Both the position numbers and the translations under genes were made by a program. Below, one piece after another: positions 1 through 8,277 of a stretch of 64,000 nucleotides of DNA. Location of the stretch: NCBI RefSeq assembly GCF_011806565.1, contig NZ_JAATOP010000001.1:310001-374000 (forward strand), read 5' to 3'. This stretch comes from Marivivens donghaensis. Lineage in GTDB: Bacteria > Pseudomonadota > Alphaproteobacteria > Rhodobacterales > Rhodobacteraceae. Position 1 is the first letter of the stretch, and each line of letters begins with the position of its first letter. Under the pieces are notes generated by a model. That model was not told the DNA's origin, ran no database searches, and worked only from the letters and a program-made list of their open reading frames with translations.

Positions 1-230
1 CCCGACATGAATGCAGTGGTGGGGTTCAGTTCGCCTTCGAGGATTTCCTGAAAGGTTTCTGCCGAAGCGGTCAGGGTCACATCGGTGTCCTCGTCGCCTT
101 CATGGACGCCAGCGCCGTCGATCACGATATTGCCTTCGTCTTCGATCACGAACTTGGCCGAACCATCGAAGCCTTCGTTACCCAGTTTTTCTCTCAGTGC
201 CACAACAGCAGTATTTACAACGTCGCTCAT
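1..230 (-). CDS. SCP2 sterol-binding domain protein (3' end outside window)
   Basis: The minus strand from the ATG at 230 encodes about 76 residues starting MSDVVNTAVVALREKLGNEG and including FVIEDEGNIVIDG, TLTASAETFQEILEGELNP and TTAFMSG before the window edge. This is the pattern of the small SCP2/sterol carrier family: a hydrophobic-cavity fold of about 95-100 residues that binds lipids, exact role in bacteria unclear. An AAAGGA ribosome-binding site lies just upstream of the ATG. It is divergent from the TPR gene at 301. The C-terminal 20 or so residues are missing because the window starts here, not because the gene is broken. Confidence 0.8.
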   Translation of the reverse strand, partial: MSDVVNTAVVALREKLGNEGFDGSAKFVIEDEGNIVIDGAGVHEGDEDTDVTLTASAETFQEILEGELNPTTAFMS

Positions 231-300
231 TCCAAAGTCCTTTCGCCAAAGTGAATATGCCGCCTCTGGTTATCGGCAAACAATAGTCTACACTGACGTT

Positions 301-861
301 ATGGGCGCGATGAAACCTTCAATCAAATGTACCGTTACGGCACTCCTGTTGTCAGTGGGGATTTCCCTACCGGTTTCAGCGCAGACCGTTGTTCTTGATG
401 ATCTTTTTTCGCAGCTGCAATCCGCTGATCCGGCGCAGGCCATGCGCCTTGTGGGCCGCATTCAGGAAGAGTGGGGCAAGAGCGGATCGCCGTCCATCGA
501 CCTTCTTTTAAAGCGTGGGCAGGATGCGCTGCTGCTCGGGTCGTTTGAATCCGCGATCGATCACTTCACCGCTGCCATCGACCACGACCCCGAATTTGCC
601 GAAGCCTACAACGGACGTGCCACCGCCTATTACATGGCCGACGAAATCGGGCCGTCGATTGCCGATATTCGCAAGACGCTCGAATTAAACCCGCGTCACT
701 TCGGTGCAATGATCGGATTCGCGGCTATCTTGGAAGAAATCGAACGTCCCGAAGCTGCGCTCGAAGTCTACCGCGAGGTTTCCGCACTGGTGCCAGCGGA
801 CGGAAACGTGCAAGAGGCTATCGACCGTCTTGAACAGGAACTCGAAGGCCAGTCCCTCTGA
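301..861 (+). CDS. Secreted/periplasmic tetratricopeptide-repeat protein
   Basis: About 186 residues. The N-terminus (MKPSIKCTVTALLLSVGISL, then PVSAQ) is a signal peptide with a probable AQ/T cleavage. The body holds at least two TPR units (around LLLKRGQDALLLGSFESAID and FAEAYNGRATAYYMADEIGP), and ends in an acidic helix. TPR proteins are scaffolds; the partner is not evident. Start is either 301 or the in-frame ATG at 310; the reading frame stays open further upstream, but the signal peptide fits the 301/310 start. It ends 22 bases before the helicase gene, so the two may share a transcript. Confidence 0.8.
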   Translation: MGAMKPSIKCTVTALLLSVGISLPVSAQTVVLDDLFSQLQSADPAQAMRLVGRIQEEWGKSGSPSIDLLLKRGQDALLLGSFESAIDHFTAAIDHDPEFAEAYNGRATAYYMADEIGPSIADIRKTLELNPRHFGAMIGFAAILEEIERPEAALEVYREVSALVPADGNVQEAIDRLEQELEGQSL

Positions 862-883
862 TTGGCCTTTGTAGGGAAGAAAA

Positions 884-3682
884 ATGAATACGTCCGCGCG
901 CATCACGGCCGTTCTGGGCCCGACCAACACAGGTAAGACCCACTACGCTATCGAACGGATGCTGGCCTACCGGACGGGTATCATCGGCCTTCCGCTCCGG
1001 CTACTGGCCCGAGAAGTCTACGACCGCATCGTCGCGCTGCGTGGCCCTTCGGTCGTGGCGCTGGTGACCGGCGAAGAGCGTATCGTGCCCGACCGCGTTC
1101 AGTACTGGGTCTGCACCGTCGAGGCGATGCCGCCGGGAATGGGTTGCGACTTCCTAGCCATCGACGAAATTCAGCTCTGCGCGGATCCCGAGCGCGGCCA
1201 CGTTTTTACCGACCGTCTTCTGAACGCGCGCGGCACTAAGGAGACCGTTTTCCTCGGCTCCGAGACGATGCGTCCCGCGATCGCGGCGATGGTGCCCAAA
1301 GCGCAGTTCATGAAAAAGGAGCGTTTTTCGACGCTCACCTATTCAGGTTCGAAAAAGATAAGCCGCATGCGCCCGCGCTCGGCAATTGTCAGCTTTTCGG
1401 TTGAAAATGTGTATGCCATCGCCGAGCTGCTGCGCCGCACCAAAGGTGGCGCAGCGGTGGTGATGGGTGCTCTTAGCCCGCGTACGCGCAATGCTCAGGT
1501 CGAGATGTACCAGAACGGCGACGTGGATTACCTTGTCGCGACCGATGCGATCGGTATGGGCCTGAACCTCGACATCGATCACGTCTCATTCTCTGCGCTC
1601 ACCAAATTCGACGGCCAGCGTGTCCGGTATTTGGAGCCCGACGAGCTGGCGCAGATCGCCGGACGGGCAGGGCGCCACATGACCCACGGCACCTTCGGCG
1701 TGACCGGCGAGGCGCATGAACTTGACGAAGATGTCGTCGAAGCCATCGAGAACCACACCTTCCGGCCCGTAAAAAAGTTGCAATGGCGCAACAGCCGTCT
1801 GCAATTCGGCAGTATCGAAAGATTGCTCCAGACGCTGCAAGAGCGCACCGATGACCCGTGGTTGACCCGCGTTCGCGAGTCCGATGACCTCGCCGCGCTT
1901 CGGAATCTGTCTCAGGATGCGGAGGTTGTCGCACGTGCAAGCGACGGAAAATCCGTGCAACTTCTGTGGGATGTGTGCCGAATACCGGACTTTCGTGGCA
2001 TTTCGCGCAATGAACACGCCAATTTGCTGCGGGATATGTATAATTTCCTGCATCAGCACGGCCACGTTCCCGAGGACTGGTTTGCCCGTCAGGTCAAACG
2101 CATCGACAGGACCGACGGTAATATCGATACTCTGTCGCGTCGCCTCGCTTTTGTGCGGACGTGGACCTATGTGGCCCAAAGACGCGGGTGGCTGAAAGAC
2201 GAAACCCATTGGCGTGAAGCGACTCGCGCTGTAGAAGACCGACTGTCAGACGCTCTTCACGATGCGTTGACCCAGAGATTTGTGGACCGGCGGACCAGCG
2301 TTCTGCTTCGCCGGCTCAAGCAGAAGGAGGGCCTTGTGGCCGAAGTAAACGAACAAGGTGAAGTAACTGTCGGCGGCGAATTCGTCGGCAAGTTGGAAGG
2401 CTTCCGTTTTCGTATGGATAAGACCGCAAGCGCGGACGAGGCAAAAACACTGCGTCAGGCGTCCGTTCAGGCGCTGGCTCCGCAGTTCCATCTGCGTGCA
2501 GACCGCTTCTACAACGCGCCGGACACCGAGATCGATTTCACCGATCAAGGCGGCCTGATGTGGGGTGAGCACGCTGTCGGCAAGCTCGTCGCCAGCCAGG
2601 ATGCTCTGAAGCCGGAAGTCGTCGCATTTGTCGACGATGAGGCAGGCGAGGATGTCGCCCAGAAGGTCCAGCGCCGTCTGCAACACTTCATCGACCGCAA
2701 GATCGCCGCTCTGTTCGAGCCGCTGCTCGCTATGTCGCGTGACGAGGCGATGGCAGGTCTGGCACGCGGCTTCGCGTTCCGTCTGCTCGAAAACTTCGGC
2801 ATCATCCCGCGTGGTGAAGTCGCTGACGAAGTGAAGCAGCTCGATCAGGATAGCCGCGGCGCACTGCGCAAGCACGGCGTCCGTTTCGGTCAGTTCACCA
2901 TTTTCATGCCGCTTCTGCTCAAGCCCGCGCCGACCCGTCTGCGTCTGGTGCTGTGGTCGCTGCATAAGAACCTCGACGATTTCCCTGACGCTCCGCCGCC
3001 GGGTCTCGTGACCATTCCGGCTGCTCGTGGTGTACCGCAGGGCTTCTATGCTATGGCCGGCTACCGCGCTGCTGGCGAACGTGCGATCCGTATCGACATG
3101 CTCGAGCGCCTCGCGGACATGCTGCGCGACAAGGATAGCAGGAACGGCTTCGAAGCGAATGCCGATATGCTGTCGATCACCGGCATGACCCTCGAGCAGT
3201 TCGCTGACCTGATGCAGGGCCTCGGCTACAAGGCCGACAAAGGCGAACGTGCGAAGGTCAAAGCGGCCGCTCCGGAAGTTCAGCCGGCTGAGACGCCGAC
3301 CGAAGAGCCGGTAGAGCAGCCCTCCGAGCAGCCTGCACCCGAAGGCCCGAATGAGACGCCCGCCGAAACTCCGGCAGAGCAGCCCGCGCCCGAAAGCCCC
3401 GAAGAGATGGAGACGTTCTTCACCTTCACTTGGGGTGGCCGTGCACAGCGCGCCGCTGGCGGCAACCGTCCGCAGCAGGGTCAGCGTCGTGGTGGCGGTG
3501 ATCGCGAAGGCGGCAAGGGTGGTGAACAGCGCGGCAAAGGCCGTGGACCCAAGGGCAAGGGCGGCAAAGGCCCGCGTCAGGATAAGGGTGCCAAGACCTT
3601 TGAAGCCAAACCCAAGAAAGAGAAGCAGATCGATCCGGATAACCCGTTCGCTGCGGCTCTGGCAGGTTTCAAGGCCAAGTGA
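884..3682 (+). CDS. Suv3-type DEAD/DEAH-box RNA helicase with basic low-complexity tail
   Basis: A 932-residue SF2 helicase. Walker A is GPTNTGKTHYA (about residues 12-22), motif II is DEIQ (94-97), and motif VI is QIAGRAGRH, the pattern of Suv3, the helicase of the mitochondrial degradosome; alphaproteobacteria carry homologues of similar length. The C-terminal 150 residues change character: a Pro/Glu-rich stretch (PAETPTEEPVEQPSEQP) and then a Gly/Lys/Arg-rich stretch (GGDREGGKGGEQRGKGRG), as expected for a disordered RNA-binding tail. The likely role is unwinding of structured RNA in processing or decay; that is inference. The gene overlaps the next by GTGA, which suggests translational coupling to the S4 RNA-binding protein. 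Confidence 0.85.
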   Translation: MNTSARITAVLGPTNTGKTHYAIERMLAYRTGIIGLPLRLLAREVYDRIVALRGPSVVALVTGEERIVPDRVQYWVCTVEAMPPGMGCDFLAIDEIQLCADPERGHVFTDRLLNARGTKETVFLGSETMRPAIAAMVPKAQFMKKERFSTLTYSGSKKISRMRPRSAIVSFSVENVYAIAELLRRTKGGAAVVMGALSPRTRNAQVEMYQNGDVDYLVATDAIGMGLNLDIDHVSFSALTKFDGQRVRYLEPDELAQIAGRAGRHMTHGTFGVTGEAHELDEDVVEAIENHTFRPVKKLQWRNSRLQFGSIERLLQTLQERTDDPWLTRVRESDDLAALRNLSQDAEVVARASDGKSVQLLWDVCRIPDFRGISRNEHANLLRDMYNFLHQHGHVPEDWFARQVKRIDRTDGNIDTLSRRLAFVRTWTYVAQRRGWLKDETHWREATRAVEDRLSDALHDALTQRFVDRRTSVLLRRLKQKEGLVAEVNEQGEVTVGGEFVGKLEGFRFRMDKTASADEAKTLRQASVQALAPQFHLRADRFYNAPDTEIDFTDQGGLMWGEHAVGKLVASQDALKPEVVAFVDDEAGEDVAQKVQRRLQHFIDRKIAALFEPLLAMSRDEAMAGLARGFAFRLLENFGIIPRGEVADEVKQLDQDSRGALRKHGVRFGQFTIFMPLLLKPAPTRLRLVLWSLHKNLDDFPDAPPPGLVTIPAARGVPQGFYAMAGYRAAGERAIRIDMLERLADMLRDKDSRNGFEANADMLSITGMTLEQFADLMQGLGYKADKGERAKVKAAAPEVQPAETPTEEPVEQPSEQPAPEGPNETPAETPAEQPAPESPEEMETFFTFTWGGRAQRAAGGNRPQQGQRRGGGDREGGKGGEQRGKGRGPKGKGGKGPRQDKGAKTFEAKPKKEKQIDPDNPFAAALAGFKAK

Positions 3683-4068
3683 CGGACGCGCCGCGCCCGA
3701 CCATCCGTGTCGACAAATGGCTCTGGCATGCGCGTTTCTTCAAGACGCGCACGCTTGCAGCTTCGGTCGTTTCGGCAGGGAAGGTGCGGGTGGACGGACA
3801 GCCCATCAGTAAACCGGCCCGCGCTGTCGGGCCGGACAACGTTCTGACCTTCCCCCAAGGTAAAGAGATTCGCGTCGTCCGCATTATTGCATGCGGTGAA
3901 AGACGTGGACCCGCGCCCGAAGCGCAAAGTTTGTACGAAGATAAAACCGTGTGGTCGGAAAAATCTCCCTCTAACCCGAGTTTTGACGGGAAAGGTCGCC
4001 CTGGAAAGCGCGAGAGGCGGAACATGGCGTCGCACGGACAATTGGACGACCCATTCTCGCTTGAATGA
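3679..4068 (+). CDS. S4-domain RNA-binding protein, Hsp15/RluS4-like
   Basis: About 129 residues, GTG start overlapping the helicase stop (GTGA). The first 60 residues (IRVDKWLWHARFFKTRTLAA, then GKVRVDGQPISKPARAVG) are a complete S4 RNA-binding domain of the Hsp15 type, which in E. coli rescues stalled 50S subunits carrying peptidyl-tRNA. The tail is basic (GKGRPGKRERRNMASHG) and ends in an acidic patch. Coupling to an RNA helicase points to ribosome or RNA quality control. A direct Hsp15 role is inferred from the domain alone. Confidence 0.85.
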   Translation: MTDAPRPTIRVDKWLWHARFFKTRTLAASVVSAGKVRVDGQPISKPARAVGPDNVLTFPQGKEIRVVRIIACGERRGPAPEAQSLYEDKTVWSEKSPSNPSFDGKGRPGKRERRNMASHGQLDDPFSLE

Positions 4069-4117
4069 CGGTCGAAGGCGGTCTAGCTAGACCCCCGAAC
4101 ATGAATAGGACCAACCA

Positions 4118-4453
4118 ATGACCTATGTCGTTACGGAAAACTGCATTGCCTGCAAGTACACCGACTGCGTTGAAGTCTGTCCGGTAGACTGCTTCTACGA
4201 AGGTGAAAACACGCTCGTCATCCACCCCGACGAGTGCATCGACTGCGGCGTTTGCGAACCCGAATGCCCCGCCGACGCGATCCGTCCGGACACCGAGCCG
4301 GATATGGAAAAGTGGGTCGAGTTCAACCGCAAGTACTCGGAAATGTGGCCGGTCATCACCGCCAAGAAAGATCCGCTTCCGACCGCCGAGGAGATGGACG
4401 GTAAGCCGGGCAAGATGGACATCTTCTCGGAAAAGCCGGGCGAAGGCGACTAA
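4118..4453 (+). CDS. fdxA: Ferredoxin FdxA, 7Fe (3Fe-4S/4Fe-4S) type
   Basis: A 111-residue cytoplasmic electron carrier. The N-terminal half contains [18 protein letters not shown] and [15 protein letters not shown], the spacing of the seven-iron ferredoxins with one [3Fe-4S] and one [4Fe-4S] cluster, followed by a C-terminal extension ([15 protein letters not shown]) typical of the FdxA family. ATG at 4118 follows an AGGA-type site. It is 49 bases after the S4 gene and 247 bases before carD; the gap contains an AT-rich stretch around 4545-4585 but no feature I can name. Confidence 0.92.
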   Translation: MTYVVTENCIACKYTDCVEVCPVDCFYEGENTLVIHPDECIDCGVCEPECPADAIRPDTEPDMEKWVEFNRKYSEMWPVITAKKDPLPTAEEMDGKPGKMDIFSEKPGEGD

Positions 4454-4700
4454 GCGAATCATCTGTGGGTGCAAGAAAAAGCTTTGCGCCCGCAAATCCT
4501 TTGATACATTGAGATTAAAGGTTTCATGACGCAGTGCGGCATGGCCCTTTTTTTGGCGCTATTTTTGTGATATATAAGTTACAAATGCTGCCGGAAACCT
4601 GACCCGACCCAGTTCTGAACCTAATCCGACGGAGGCTTGTTTTAGTCCGCCGCCGGATTTTGCGTCGTCAGACGGGCGAGGTCGTCTAGGAAGGACGATC

Positions 4701-5210
4701 ATGACCAAAGCAAAGAAGCCTGAATTCAGCCCCGAAGAATACGTTGTCTACCCCGCTCACGGTGTGGGGCAGATCGTATCGATCGAGAAGCAGGAAGTCG
4801 CAGGCTTTGAACTCGAACTGTTCGTAGTCTCGTTCGAGAAAGACAAGATGACCCTTCGCGTTCCGACCCACAAGGCGACCGAAGTGGGCATGCGCTCGCT
4901 GTCCTCGCCGGACGTCGTCGCTCACGCGATGAAGACTCTTAAAGGCAAAGCCAAGGTCAAGAAGGCCATGTGGTCGCGCCGCGCTCAGGAATACGAGCAG
5001 AAGATCAACTCGGGCGACCTGATCGCGATTGCCGAAGTGGTCCGCGACCTGCACCGCGCCGACGACCAGCGCGAACAGTCGTACTCGGAGCGTCAGCTGT
5101 ATGAAGCTGCTCTCGAGCGTCTGACCCGCGAGATCGCAGCTGTCGGCGGCAACGACGAGCAATCGGCTGCCAAAGAGATTGACGACGTTCTGATGGGTCG
5201 CGCTGCTTAA
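4701..5210 (+). CDS. carD: CarD-family RNA polymerase-binding transcription regulator
   Basis: A 169-residue protein. The N-terminal domain (EEYVVYPAHGVGQIVSIEKQ, residues 12-31, to about 70) is the CarD/TRCF RNA polymerase beta-subunit interaction fold, and the C-terminal all-helical domain (AMWSRRAQEYEQKINSGDLI) carries the conserved Trp/Arg surface that contacts promoter DNA. In Rhodobacter sphaeroides CarD stabilises open complexes at promoters with a weak -10 position. An AAGGACGATC site precedes the ATG. The gene is followed by a strong intrinsic terminator, so it is the last gene of its transcript and the last core gene before the island. Confidence 0.92.
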   Translation: MTKAKKPEFSPEEYVVYPAHGVGQIVSIEKQEVAGFELELFVVSFEKDKMTLRVPTHKATEVGMRSLSSPDVVAHAMKTLKGKAKVKKAMWSRRAQEYEQKINSGDLIAIAEVVRDLHRADDQREQSYSERQLYEAALERLTREIAAVGGNDEQSAAKEIDDVLMGRAA

Positions 5211-5235
5211 TCAGACGCGAACGTTCGGAAATTGA

Positions 5236-5261
5236 AAAAGCCGCCCTTCGGGGCGGCTTTT
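5236..5261 (+). terminator. Intrinsic terminator of carD
   Basis: A GCCGCCC / GGGCGGC stem with a TTCG tetraloop, flanked by an A-run on the left and TTTTGCTTTT on the right, 25 bases after the carD stop. The A/T flanks would also work in the other direction. Confidence 0.9.
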
Positions 5262-5339
5262 GCTTTTCTAGGGGAAGGGGGCCTAGCCTGACCGATAGTT
5301 GTCGACCCGATGGCCGTGCCGCTCGGCATCAATAGCGCG

Positions 5340-5368
5340 AAAAGGGCGCGGCATGTGCCGCGCCTTTT
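5340..5368. terminator. Second GC-rich hairpin, terminator-like, at the core/island boundary
   Basis: AAAAGG-GCGCGGCA pairs with TGCCGCGC-CTTTT around a two-base loop, about 80 bases after the carD terminator. It could stop leftward transcripts from the small genes at 5440-5773, or mark the 3' end of a short RNA from 5281 onward. The sequence alone does not decide which. Confidence 0.55.
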
Positions 5369-5439
5369 CTATCGTTTAATCATGTCTAGGATTATCGCCT
5401 GTGTCGCGACAGTACGGCCGCCGTAGGCGATACGAGGCT

Positions 5440-5700
5440 TCACTTGCGGCCCGATTTACTCTCTTCGATCCGCTGCTGAATTTCGTCTCCTACGATTTTC
5501 GGGCAGTCGGGATGCGCGGCGATCTTTTTAGCGTTGGCGAGCGTTGCGTACTTGCTGAAGAGGCGGAAGAATTCGACCATTTCGGGCTTATCCGCAAGCT
5601 CGTCCAGCACGCTCTCCAGGCTGTCGAAGAGAGCCTTATTCGCATCGACATAGGTTTGATGCTGATCTAGCGCGATTTGCGCTGTGAACCTTTTCCGCAT
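5440..5700 (-). CDS. Hypothetical 86-residue protein
   Basis: Starts MRKRFTAQIALDQHQTYVDA and continues with SVLDELADKPEMVEFFRLFS and a charged end (QQRIEESKSGRK). It looks like a soluble helical protein; I do not recognise a family. A GAAAGAGA sequence precedes the ATG. It overlaps the small gene at 5636-5773 in another frame, so the two may be translationally coupled or may be halves of one gene split by a frameshift, since KENAEKVHSANRA runs into LDQHQTYVDANKAL if one base is shifted near 5665. Confidence 0.5.
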   Translation of the reverse strand: MRKRFTAQIALDQHQTYVDANKALFDSLESVLDELADKPEMVEFFRLFSKYATLANAKKIAAHPDCPKIVGDEIQQRIEESKSGRK

Positions 5701-5773
5701 TCTCTTTCAAACGCTGCTGCTTGTCGGTCAAGCGAGTGTAGTCGAGGACCGGGTGCCTTTTCTTTCTGGGCAT
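5636..5773 (-). CDS. Hypothetical small basic protein (45 residues)
   Basis: Starts MPRKKRHPVLDYTRLTDKQQ and continues RLKENAEKVHSANRA. A GGAG site lies 8 bases before the ATG at 5773, better than for most short frames here. The 3' end overlaps the next gene by 65 bases. No family recognised; possibly the N-terminal part of the downstream frame after a frameshift. Confidence 0.4.
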   Translation of the reverse strand: MPRKKRHPVLDYTRLTDKQQRLKENAEKVHSANRARSASNLCRCE

Positions 5774-5897
5774 CGTTGGGACTCCTGCTCTCAGAGTAAT
5801 CACAGTCTCCACCCCGCGCTCATCGCAGGGTTTCTCTGTGCCTGCTGAAGACATGTTGCCAGCGCGGAGGACGCGGAAATCGCGTGGGCGATTTTTT

Positions 5898-6137
5898 TCA
5901 ACTTTTTTCGTCGGGTCCCCGATCGCGCTTTCGAGACTGTGCCATGGACCGGAGCGCGTTCAGCGGTCCGATCAGAGATCTGCGAGCTTGAGCGAGGTGT
6001 TGGCGTGCCTGTTGTGGCAGCGTTTTGGCAATTTCCAGCAATGCGGCATCTGCAGCCTCAATCTGCGAAAGCTCTTTTTCCAGCTCAGCACGCGCCTCTC
6101 TGCGTGCGCGCTGCCGAAGGAGCGTGTCAATCGGCAC
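5898..6137 (-). CDS. Hypothetical coiled-coil protein, probably truncated at its 5' end by the IS
   Basis: From the GTG at 6137 (VPIDTLLRQRARREARAELE) this frame encodes about 79 residues rich in Ala, Leu, Glu and Arg, a predicted coiled coil ending RSMAQSRKRDRGPDEKS. The IS21 element begins 15 bases upstream. An AAGGGGACA sequence at the IS junction could now serve as its ribosome-binding site. If the IS and one CCCC copy are removed, an in-frame TAG appears just upstream, so I could not rebuild a longer gene. No function assigned. Confidence 0.35.
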   Translation of the reverse strand: MPIDTLLRQRARREARAELEKELSQIEAADAALLEIAKTLPQQARQHLAQARRSLIGPLNALRSMAQSRKRDRGPDEKS

Positions 6138-6151
6138 CGAATATTGTCCCC

Positions 6152-6179
6152 TTATCGGCGCCCAAAAGTGACCCCCCTT
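6152..6179 (+). repeat. IS21 left terminal inverted repeat
   Basis: Pairs with 8017-8044 with about five mismatches over 28 bases; the inner TGACCCCCCTT block is identical in both ends. Confidence 0.75.
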
Positions 6180-6258
6180 GGCGGGACGCGGTGTAGCCTC
6201 CACACCGCGCAGCCGCGTCGGGCCGGCGTGGTCCTGGCTACTCCCGGGTTTTGAAGCG

Positions 6259-6942
6259 TCAGCTCTCGTTGCCGGTTTCGACGATGTCGCAATGATGGGT
6301 CAGTCGGTCGAGGAGCGCGGTCGTCATCTTGGGGTCTCCGAAGGCCGAGGGCCACTCTCCGAAATCGAGGTTTGTCGTCACGATGATCGCGGTGCGCTCG
6401 TAGAGGCGGCTGATCAGGTGAAACAGGAGTTGGCCGCCGGTTTGTGCGAACGGCAGGTAGCCAAGCTCGTCGAGGATCAGGAAGTCGAGGCGGCAGAGCA
6501 GATCGGCCGTGCGTCCCTGACGATTGGCGCGGGCCTTGGCGTCAAGCTTGTTCACGAGATCGAGGACATTGAAGAACCGGCCGCGCTTACCCCGCCTAAT
6601 GCAGGACCGCGCGATGCTGACGGCGAGATGTGACTTGCCGGTTCCGGTCCCGCCAATCAGGACGACATTGCGCTGCTGGTCCAGGAAGTCACCTGTGGCG
6701 AGGTCGCGCACGAGGGTCTCGTTCACGGGCGTGTCTTCGAAGCTAAACTCGTCGACTTCCTTGGCCAGTGGCAGCCGTGCGACTGTCATCTGGTATTTGA
6801 TCGAGCGCGCCTGCTTCTCGCTGATCTCGGCGCTGAGGAGATCTCCGACGATCTGCTGAGGCTCATGCTGCCCATCGTAAGCGGCCTTAATGCCGTAGAG
6901 CTTCAGCCGGCTCATTGCGTCCAGCACTTGCGATCTTTCCAT
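6259..6942 (-). CDS. istB: IS21-family transposition helper ATPase IstB
   Basis: A 227-residue AAA+ ATPase with Walker [12 protein letters not shown] (about residues 97-107), Walker [16 protein letters not shown] and the sensor segment [14 protein letters not shown], all standard for IstB, which activates the IstA transposase and target capture. The protein appears full length and intact. It lies just downstream of the istA remnant, the normal IS21 order. Without a working IstA in cis it can only act with another copy of the element. Confidence 0.92.
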   Translation of the reverse strand: MERSQVLDAMSRLKLYGIKAAYDGQHEPQQIVGDLLSAEISEKQARSIKYQMTVARLPLAKEVDEFSFEDTPVNETLVRDLATGDFLDQQRNVVLIGGTGTGKSHLAVSIARSCIRRGKRGRFFNVLDLVNKLDAKARANRQGRTADLLCRLDFLILDELGYLPFAQTGGQLLFHLISRLYERTAIIVTTNLDFGEWPSAFGDPKMTTALLDRLTHHCDIVETGNES

Positions 6943-6959
6943 TGTCGGGCCTACTCAGG

Positions 6960-7968
6960 CTGTCGTAGCGTCTGCAGTCAGCGACCGGTTCACAGGTCAG
7001 TCGCAACGCGTCGGGCGTGGTGATCGTCAGCGGTGGTGCCGGTTCGCGACGGCGGGCCAGGATGTTCAGGACGACAGCCGCCGCCGGTGCTCCTTCGCCC
7101 AGGCCACACAGCGATCCTCGAGCCAGGCATTGAGCTCGGCATAGCTCTTGAACTTGGGGCGCAGCACGAAGAACCGTCGCCGCACGACACCGACCTGGTT
7201 CTCGACCTGGCCCTTCTCCCAGCCGGACGCCGGAATACAGGCCAACGGGTCGACCAGATAATGACCGCACATCTGCTGGAAGCGCCGGTTATAGGCACGG
7301 TCGCGGCTCACGAAGATCGTGTCGACCGCTGTCTTCGCGTCCATTGTCCTCGGACCAATGGCGGACAATTCCCGCTGTCGTAGATCCCGCGCGTGCAGGT
7401 GCCCCCCGAAGAAGGCGAAGGCCTTGTCATGGGCGGCGAAGACCATCTCCTGCGTCTCACGCGGATAGGCCCGAACGAACAGCATCCGACTATGGCACAG
7501 GCGAACCTGCGCGACCTTCACGGTCGTGGTCGCGCCGTCGATCACCACGATCTCGTGGCTCCAGTCGAACTGGTAGGCCTCGCCCGGAGCGAAGGTTAGC
7601 GGGACATAGGCGGCCGCAGATGCCACCGCTTCCTCTCTGTTCCACGACGCGGCATATCGCCGAACTGCATCATAACCGCCGTCGTATCCGCGAGCCCGCA
7701 GTTCCTCAAAGACCCGGATGAGGGTTAGCCTCTCACGCTTCGCTTTCCGGGCATTTGCCGCAAGCATGTCATCGAGCTCACCCGTCCAGGGACCGATCTT
7801 CGGCAGCGGCTGGATCGTGCGCTCGTAGGTCAGTTCGATCGCCCCGGACCGGATCACCTTGCGCACCGTGTTCCGCGAGACCCGAAGTTCGCGGCAGATC
7901 TGCTTGATCGACTTCTTGTCCTGAAAATACGCTCGCCGGATCTTCGCAATCGTCTCCACAACCAACAT
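6960..7968 (-). pseudogene. istA: IS21-family transposase IstA, disrupted
   Basis: Starts at the ATG at 7968 (MLVVETIAKIRRAYFQDKKS) with the HTH and the first part of the DDE domain (APGEAYQFDWSHEIVVIDGA). Then three lesions show. After AFFGG the frame reads HLHARDLRQ, whereas the next frame gives GGTCTRGIYD, so the segment normally holding the second catalytic Asp is frameshifted. Extra bases follow before KTAVDTIF. After WAKEH about 170 residues are missing and the IstA C-terminus (VLNILARRREPAPPLTITTP) resumes in another frame, ending near 6960. The product cannot be an active transposase. Confidence 0.85.
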
Positions 7969-8016
7969 CCCACACTGTGCTCCCCGATGATCTCGGGGCA
8001 TGATCCACATCAGTGT

Positions 8017-8044
8017 AAGGGGGGTCATTTTTGGATGCTGATCA
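8017..8044 (-). repeat. IS21 right terminal inverted repeat
   Basis: Read on the minus strand it starts TGATCAGC, the usual TG dinucleotide of IS21 ends, and shares TGACCCCCCTT with the left end. Confidence 0.75.
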
Positions 8045-8277
8045 CCCCGCTACAGGGTCAAAATTGTATGCCTGTTCACAGTTTCCGGAAAAACGGCAGC
8101 GCATACGTGCTGCAGGCGTTAGACGAGCCACCTTCCGGATCGGTCACTGCGACCTTTTCCAACTGGCCGCAAAGGATTGCGAGGGAGAAAGACGCCGACC
8201 CACAGAAGACCGTTCAGGACGATCCTGCGTCCTGCGACTACTAATCTTAGCAAATGGCAGGCGCCTATGCCCCTGCC

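Larger units (their letters stand above)
6152..8044 (-). mobile_element. IS21-family insertion sequence, decayed
   Basis: About 1.9 kb, carrying istB and a damaged istA, both read on the minus strand. The ends are imperfect 28-base inverted repeats: TTATCGGCGCCCAAAAGTGA at 6152 and, on the opposite strand, TGATCAGCATCCAAAAATGA ending at 8044, both followed by CCCCCCTT. The element is flanked by CCCC on both sides (6148-6151 and 8045-8048), consistent with the 4-8 base target duplications of IS21 elements. The exact outer base is uncertain by a few positions. It is shorter than an intact family member (about 2.4 kb) because istA has lost internal sequence. Confidence 0.85.

Noticed and set aside
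8045-8277. A gene on the right side of the IS matching the scrap on its left
   Set aside because: Removing the IS does not give an open frame across the join (TAG just upstream), so I could not show that a single gene was split.
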